Made by a program: the position numbers and the translations under genes. Source: Liquidambar formosana (taxonomy: Eukaryota; Streptophyta; Magnoliopsida; Saxifragales; Altingiaceae). From it: 64,000 nucleotides of DNA. The stretch is taken from assembly GCA_039720395.1 (NCBI GenBank), contig CM077823.1, positions 6,190,909 to 6,254,908 of the forward strand. The letters are read 5' to 3'. Of this stretch, positions 57,652-64,000 are shown piece after piece. The notes below the pieces were generated by a model, which worked only from the letters and a program-made list of their open reading frames with translations, searched no databases and had not been told where the DNA came from. Within the stretch, counting starts at the first letter, position 1. The number at the start of each line of letters is the position of its first letter.

Positions 57652-60600
57652 CCTTAAGAGAATGAATGTAGACCAAAGGATTCATGTCATTTAGCCTGAG
57701 TAGTAAAGTACCGAAGGCTTAGGTTTAAATTAAAATCTCTCATCGTGCCCAAACAAACATTTAGCCATTATTTAGCAAAAACAAAATAGTACAAAGTACA
57801 GACCTTAGTCTGGACATAAGGAACTATAAAATGGGGGATTGGTTTGTGATGGTGTTGGGTGCCATTGCTCGATCCCAAGACTGTTAAGTGGAGACTTTAG
57901 AATCTCAACCAACTCAGCTGAGGGAAGGGTGGCAGCATTCTTAGATCAATTTAATCTATAATGTAAAAATAATTAGACAGGCTTATTGTTTAGAATTGGA
58001 TATCTGCTGGGTGCCATACTTGATGCTGCTATAACCAAGAGAACCATAAATAAAATTACAAATAACAAGTGTGAGATAAAATTACAAATAACAAGTGTGA
58101 GATATCCCCCCCTCCCCCGCCCCCGCCCCTTTTTTTTTGGGCCAAAGAGGAAAAGTGAGGTATTTTGAAAAACCTCTTAGTGTTTTAGTTGGCCATGGAT
58201 GATGCTTGTATTTGATACCAAGACTTTCGAGAAATGATCTTCATGTCTTAACCGACTTAGCTGATAGAAGACTAGCACTATTTGTTGATAATTCAATATA
58301 CTTAACCCGTGTGGTGAGGAGGGATGCATATTTAATTAGATAAAAATGACTGCATGCTGCCTTTTTTATTATTTATTTATTTTTATTATTATTATTATTA
58401 TTTTTTTAGTGCTGAGAATGACTACATTCTGCCTGCTCAGCTACCTTACTATTACACAGCATTAATTTATCTTCAATACTATGAGATCTTTTTTTTTTTT
58501 TTTGGGGCCCAACTGATGTTTATCTTCAATACTATTACACAGCATTAATTTATCTTCAATACTCAGCTACCTTACTATTGCACTATTATGTGGTGCCAAC
58601 AGAGCTAAAGAATAAACTATGGAGTTATGTGGAGGTAAGTATGATGGGTTCATGTGCATTTAAATTGGTTCTAGTTATTTTTTTCATCTTATAGCATTAA
58701 TTTATATCAACTTCTTAGGACACCTTTGTGGTGGATCCAAAGAGTAAGAAGAATACTTTGTCTTCAATTGGCCTTAAATGGAAAACTTTCAAGAACCGAT
58801 TGACCACAAAATACATAATTCCAAACTTGGATAACCTCGAAAATCTTGGAGCCCTGCCGGAGTTATATAAAGATTGCATTAAAAAGGGGCATTGGGAGTT
58901 GTTTGTTAGAAGTAGAATGACACCAGAATTTATGGTATGTATGTTAATATTCAATTATTTATACCTAATACTGGAGTCTGGTATATATTTTGTACTTACT
59001 CTTACTTCTACATCTTTCTAGGAAATCAGGAGTAAGCAAATAGAGAGGCGGAACTTAAATAGATATGATCACTGACTAAGCCGGAAGGGCTATGTAGGTC
59101 TGGAAGATGAAATTGTAAGTGTTTGAACTTCCATATTCTGATTTTGCTATAATAGAATTAGAAAATCTTCCTTTAATTCATTTTATATTTATTTTGGGCT
59201 AAAAATAAATCAAAAGGGAGAAGGAACCGATAGGAGTGTCCTATGGAAGCTAGCTCGTCAGAATAAAGATGGATACTATGATGATGAAGGTGTTAAGGAG
59301 CGTGCCAAAAAAATTGTAAGATTTCTTTTTAAAATTATTGGAAAGATGTTATATTAATTTTATATTATTGCATGCCCTTATATTGTTATTGTGGCAGGAT
59401 GAGTTGACTCAACAAGTTAACGATGGCTATATAGAAGTTGAAGGAACCAATGACATTCTTACAATGGCTTTGGACACACCTGAACATCCTGGAGCCATAA
59501 GAGGTGTATCAAAAGGTGTTACTCAAATAGCCTACTTTTATACTGCCGACCAACATGAAGAGGAAGCAAAGAAAAATCTAAGCAAGGGCAAAGAACAAGG
59601 CAAAGGCACCCTTGATATTACACCTTTATTAGAGAGAGTTAGCTCAAACTGCTCCAAAACTGATGTTTGTCATAGGTAACTTTTTGGATATTCTAATTTA
59701 GTGTTCTTGATTTTTTATTTGGTAGATAATTTCTATGTTATCATTTCTTTTTATAATTATCATAGGTCGAAGGATGAGGTGATGAAACCAATAAAAAAAA
59801 CCAGTCAATTGCAAACCTTTGGGCAGACCGTGTAGTTTGGCTATAGGTTCAATGAAGAATATTGTTGCTCGAGGTATGGTAATCGAATCAATGGGGACAA
59901 CCATCCATTCTGTTCCGTTAGGAGACGGAAATGTACGTGTGGCTGTAGATTTTGCGTTAGATGAAAAGGCTTTGCTCCCAATACCAGTTCGTGATGAGAT
60001 AGTCACTGTTAGGCAGGCCATTGGGTCTCAAGTGGCATAGCCCAAATTGCTTGTTATAACGACTCCTATTGAGGTTATTTGGTTCTGTGAATTTTAAATC
60101 CACCTTGTTATATATATATATATATATAGGTTAGGATCGGGGAAACAACATTCTTACACAATTTCTTTTACAAGTCATATGTGCTCCATTTACCTCCAAT
60201 CAAATTGACTCCACAACAACTTATTTGGAGACAATTGGATGGTAGGGAAATGGAAATGGGAATCATATGATTGTTGTAAAAGATTTTGTACATAAATGTT
60301 GCCCCTCGATATTGACCCTATATATATATATATATATTTATTGATTTTTGTTTGATTTTTGTCTTAGGGATCTTTGGGAAAAGGGCAACCATCACACAAT
60401 AAGCCAATTTCCCAATCTTTAACCCAAAATCCCACTATCATTAACTATCTTCTCAAAATTGCTAAAGGGGTTTTTGTAGAAAAAGATACCACCATCCAGA
60501 TTACTTTTGAGGCAGGCATCTTTGGCAAGGAAATTCTTAGTTATCTTCTGCTAGATGACATAACCTGGTTATGTCAAAATCAGGAGTTATCAGCTACGTG

Positions 60601-61090
60601 CATAATGATCTACATACGGTAAGATGCATTACATTTTTCTTTTATGATATCTTGTAAATATTAAGAATGTTTTCCACCTATTGTAATAATGATCATTCTT
60701 TTATCTTGTAAAATTAGGCACCTCTACCAAATTTTGAAGAATGAAAACTTGGAGTATAAGTATGGATTTGTTAATCCTGCTACCATCTCTAGTGCTGGAT
60801 CAATCAACCCTATTACTTTAGGATCAAAGGTGCTAGCTGATAGATTAGCGGCTGAAAAGAATATAGAATTATTTTTTGTGCCATATAACCCCAGGTAAAT
60901 CTATTGAGCATATATGTTTAGGATTGTCACTCATGTATTTATGTTGATATCATCGTAATAATGACTTGTGCACTTTAGGTTTCATTGGATCTTGATAGTC
61001 ATCGATCCAGTATCAATGATTGCCTACTATATGGATCCTTTGGGAAATGATATCCTCCCTGATATCCAGAATGTAATAGAGGCGTAAGTA
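57119..61090 (+). pseudogene. CACTA-encoded Transposase_24 / Ulp1-like protein gene, multi-exon, decayed
   Basis: Likely exons include 58595-58634, 58719-58934, 59024-59114, 59217-59315, 59398-59675, about 59767-60046, about 60368-60620, about 60717-60895 and about 60978-61083; a first exon near 57119-57171 is possible. The early exons read VVDPKSKKNTLSSIGLKWKT, LSRKGYVGLEDEI, VLWKLARQNKDG and ILTMALDTPEHPGAIRGVSK, the plant Ptta/En/Spm Transposase_24 pattern. Exon 60978 reads FHWILIVIDPVSMIAYYMDP, like the His and Asp region of Ulp1-type (C48) proteases; the expected downstream catalytic Cys motif is not found. A TGA at 59073-59075 replaces Arg in the HRLSRKGY motif, and a frameshift or stop lies near 59832. 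In whole relatives the N-terminal protein binds element ends. Confidence 0.75.
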
Positions 61091-63080
61091 CTTCAAATTT
61101 CCACACAAAGTGATGTAATATTTTTTCCTCAACCTGTTTAATGTGTTTTTGGGTGGTGAAGTGGGCTCAGGATGTTTATTGCTAAGACGAAGAAAACCAT
61201 TATGAAAAAGTACAATTGGAGATCTATCAAGGTATGTAATTAATATTTTCTCAAAATTCATATATGGTATAGTGATGCATATAGGGAAATAAATCAAGAG
61301 CAATTGAATTTTTGAGCATGTTAGTACACATGGTATAGTGATGCATATGTGGTGGGAATGTTTTATCACCTATACAATCAGGTACATTTGTTTTATGCAC
61401 TTTCTGTCCTAACCTATTTCTTTTAACTTGTATTGAATTTCTTCTTGTGGCTACTCAAAGTATTGATTTCATTTTCTTCTCCCTTTACATTTGTTTCTTC
61501 TTTTATCCTTAATACTAGCATTTGTTTGACAAGGTTTGACACATTATCATGAATTTGGGTTGGAAGTATAGGGCATTAGAAGACACTATTGCTGATACTG
61601 TTAAAAGCTACAAAGAGAGTGGCTTCTTGGGTTGAAACTTAAAACTAACCAATAGGTTTTTTGAGAAAGAAAGCTCATATATTGGTATAGCTAATTATTA
61701 CCACCTAGGCCTATGGATGGTCATATTCCAGGGTTGTACTCAATCGTTAAAAGGTCATGCCCATATTATTCTGTAAATTACAGTTTTTTTCTTTCTTTAT
61801 TTCCTTTTTTCGTGGATCTTGTCATGTTGAACTACAAAGATGGAATAAGCCTTAATGTATGTAGGTGTCAAAATAATGTATGGATTGAAATCTTAAAATA
61901 CAGTGGAATTGAAGTATATATTTGAAAACTTTGTATTGAAAGTTCTATGATGTATCCCAAAATAAAGAAATAAAAAAGAAAAAGAAAAAGAGAGGAAGTA
62001 AGGCATTGAAGTGTTCAAATTTATAAAATGGTTTGATTCAGAAACTTCGGCTACATAGAAATCCAGTACTTGGCTAAAAATGATTTTCCCAGAGCAAAAC
62101 CAAACTAATGGATTGGGATAAATTAATTTCTTGAGTAAGCTTCATTTCTCAGAATTGTTTGTGGGCATGGATGTGTTTTTTAACCCTGAAAACTTGTATG
62201 GGTAGTAACAGAAAACATTTGTTAGAAGACTGATGCATACTTTTTTGTTTTAACGTGTTCTTGTGCCTTTGGAAAATCAGTTATATTAATGTGGTCCATT
62301 TAATTGCTCAGTGGTGCAGTACTGCAAGTGCAAACCAAAATTGATATATTGGGTGCCATGGGACTAAAACACTGGTCACTGGCTTGAACTTCTACCATGA
62401 AGAAAAGCTGAATTCAGGAAAATTGTGCAGGTTGGGTTGGAGTTACAGGCCATGGAGGAACTCTTGTTCTGTTGAAAGCTACTATGAAACTGGACTTTTG
62501 GATGAGATACAGTTGATATTTAGCAGTTACAAAAGCATGGCTGAGCCTAGACTATCTTTGTTATAGATGTTTACTATATTAGATAATATATTCCCCTGGC
62601 TGCTTCTTGTTGATTGATACTGTCAATATTTGATCTTCTACTGTCTGATGTTATGGTCCTGTTTTATGGAAATTGATATCTTGGAAAGAGCAATGCTATA
62701 CGAGCCACTATTCTTTTCACATCAAAACCAAGATGGCCATAATTGTGGCATCAAATTCTAAAATGCCATTGCCGAGATAACCTTAGTGTCTCTGGGAAAG
62801 GAGGCGAAGATAATGAATTTTGTTATGTCTAGTCCTTTTATGTTTTCCTGCTAGGCTTTTGATGCCTTACATCATGAGCACATTCATGCAGTAAGCAATG
62901 GATACTTGTAGGAAAAAGTTTGTCAGGAAGTGGAATTATTAATGTCGCTTCAACTATTGATACTTGTAGAAAAAAGTTTGTCAGGATTTTATCACTTTGC
63001 TATACAGGTTGCTAATGGTATGTGACAAATTCTTTTGTGTATATATAAATAAATATATATATATATATATATATATCTAT
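61091..63080. other. 3' part of the CACTA element, no clear coding
   Basis: Contains scattered gene-like pieces (for example about 61556-61636, translating YRALEDTIADTVKSYKESGF) and a repeated GATACTTGTAGRAAAAAGTT motif at about 62902 and 62959. No domain is firmly recognised. Confidence 0.4.
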
Positions 63081-63267
63081 TCATAAGATGACTGTTTTTA
63101 ACACTCATCTTAAAAGCCAATAATGACCCTTAAAAACAGTCATCTTTTGTAGTGATAATAGATGACGGCTCTAAAGATGATCTTTTTTGCCCGAAACAAA
63201 GATGACTATTTTTTTAAAAGATGACCGTTAAAAACGGTCATCTATCAGCGTTTTTCTAGTAGTGACT

Positions 63268-63960
63268 TTAGAAGCTTCCCTGTATCTCTTTCTACCATAG
63301 CATGAAACTGCTGAAAGATCTCAAACACTTGATCTTTAATCTTTAGTAAGTAAGCCCAGACTCTCCTTGATGCATCATCAATGAAAGTAACAAAGTACCT
63401 ATTACCACCCAAAGACTCCACCTCAATGGGTCCACAAACATCAAAGTAAACCAATTCCAAAACATTAGTTTTCTTTATAGAGGATTTGGAAAAGGAGACT
63501 CTATGATGTTTACCAAATAAACAATGATCACAAAGTTAAGAACTTTACCTTTAGCAAAAGGAATGAGGGATTTCTTTGCTAATATTTGCAACCCTTTTTT
63601 CACTCATGTGACCTAAACGCTTGTGCCACAAATTTGGAGATGTACCATCTTCAATAGAGTTCAACCTATCTCTACACACCTTCACATTTGTCTTGTAGAG
63701 TGCAGAACAAGACTTACCTCTTGCAACAACAAAAGACCTCTTTGTAATCTTCTAAATACCATTGCCAAAGTAGTTCACATATTCTTCTCGGTCCAAAGCA
63801 ATACCGGAGATAAGATAAAGTCTCAAATTAGGAATATGTTACACATCCCTCAAAGTCATCGTGCAACCAACACTAGTGTGTGCAAACATCACCAATACTA
63901 ACAATCTTTGAATAACTTGTGTTACCCATCTTCACTATACCAAAGTCTCCTGCTTTGTAC
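63268..63960 (-). pseudogene. copia GAG-pre-integrase and integrase N-terminal part
   Basis: Minus-strand translation gives the GAG-pre-integrase motif LWHKRLGHMSEK near 63610, then CLFGKHHRVSFSK. The integrase core follows: LVYFDVCGPIEVESLGGNRY and FVTFIDDASRRVWAYLLK, with the first two catalytic Asp residues. It ends at GKLLK where the CACTA element inserted. Stops and frameshifts occur around 63530-63560 and further right. Confidence 0.85.
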
Positions 63961-64000
63961 GATGTGAAGAATTCTTTGTTGTAGGTAGCATAGTAGGAAG

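Larger units (their letters stand above)
55788..63264 (+). mobile_element. CACTA (En/Spm) element, 7,477 bp, inserted in copia integrase
   Basis: The left terminus CACTACAAGAAAAAGGTTGA and the right terminus in reverse, CACTACTAGAAAAACGCTGA, both continue TAGATGAC, giving 28-bp terminal repeats. The 3-bp duplication ACT is at 55785-55787 and 63265-63267. Both ends have subterminal AAGATGACTGTT-type repeats (about 55808-55990 and 63083-63240). It encodes a Transposase_24-like and Ulp1-like protein but no TnpD-type (Transposase_21) DDE transposase that I can find, so it is probably non-autonomous. Long (TA)n runs occur at about 57596-57645 and 63050-63076. Confidence 0.92.
50557..64000 (-). mobile_element. 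Ty1/copia retrotransposon, split by two nested insertions
   Basis: Minus-strand element, reading right to left. The part in the window runs from GAG-pre-integrase and integrase (63960 to 63268), through the integrase C-terminal part (55784 to 55365), to reverse transcriptase and RNase H (53308 to 51356), a polypurine tract and the 3' LTR. A CACTA element and a solo LTR interrupt it. The 5' LTR and most of gag lie beyond 64000. The protein is most like Tnt1-type copia polyproteins. Many stops and frameshifts show that it is dead. Confidence 0.88.

Overview
This is 64 kb of nuclear DNA from a flowering plant. The evidence is AT-rich intergenic DNA, GT-AG introns of 0.1 to 4 kb, plant-type genes (WAT1/UMAMIT transporter, DMP/DUF679 proteins, a plant-like NMD3) and dense plant transposons of nearly every order. 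The species cannot be named from the sequence; a eudicot or magnoliid, probably woody, is my guess.

Only four genes look intact. A seven-exon WAT1-related (EamA/nodulin MtN21-like) transporter runs on the plus strand from 6201 to 15442. Two closely related intronless DMP (DUF679) membrane protein genes lie at 22147-22824 and 36068-36733. A single-exon NMD3 ribosome-export adaptor lies between them on the minus strand at 29078-30610. The genes are functionally unrelated: a solute carrier, a pair of small membrane proteins and a 60S export factor.

Layout. 1-6150: Helitron ends, the terminal part of a CACTA-like element carrying an apparent SRP68 gene fragment, and a Tourist-like MITE. 6201-15442: the WAT1 gene, whose introns hold a 4.3 kb hAT element (itself containing a second hAT, a Helitron and large inverted and tandem repeats) and several MITEs; a Stowaway-like MITE appears to supply the stop codon. 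15851-19920: a hAT inside a hAT, two MULEs with 9-bp target duplications, and a hAT-like remnant. 22-37 kb: the gene-bearing core, with a truncated third DMP copy at 35075. 40095-44537: a complete but broken hAT element with its transposase gene. 45150-48830: a long Tat/Ogre-like LTR interrupted by another hAT. 49380-50195: a LINE fragment. 50557 to the window end: a minus-strand Ty1/copia retrotransposon split by a 2,051-bp solo LTR and a 7,477-bp CACTA element.

Many element boundaries are supported by target-site duplications read directly from the sequence, so the order of several nested insertions can be stated. No prokaryotic, CRISPR or organelle features were found. I did not find a convincingly new biological system. 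The most interesting leads are the MITE-derived C-terminus and stop codon of the transporter, the inverted repeat carrying a Helitron at its centre inside intron 1, the tandem DMP promoter duplication with a 17-codon relic, and the copia/solo-LTR/CACTA nest.
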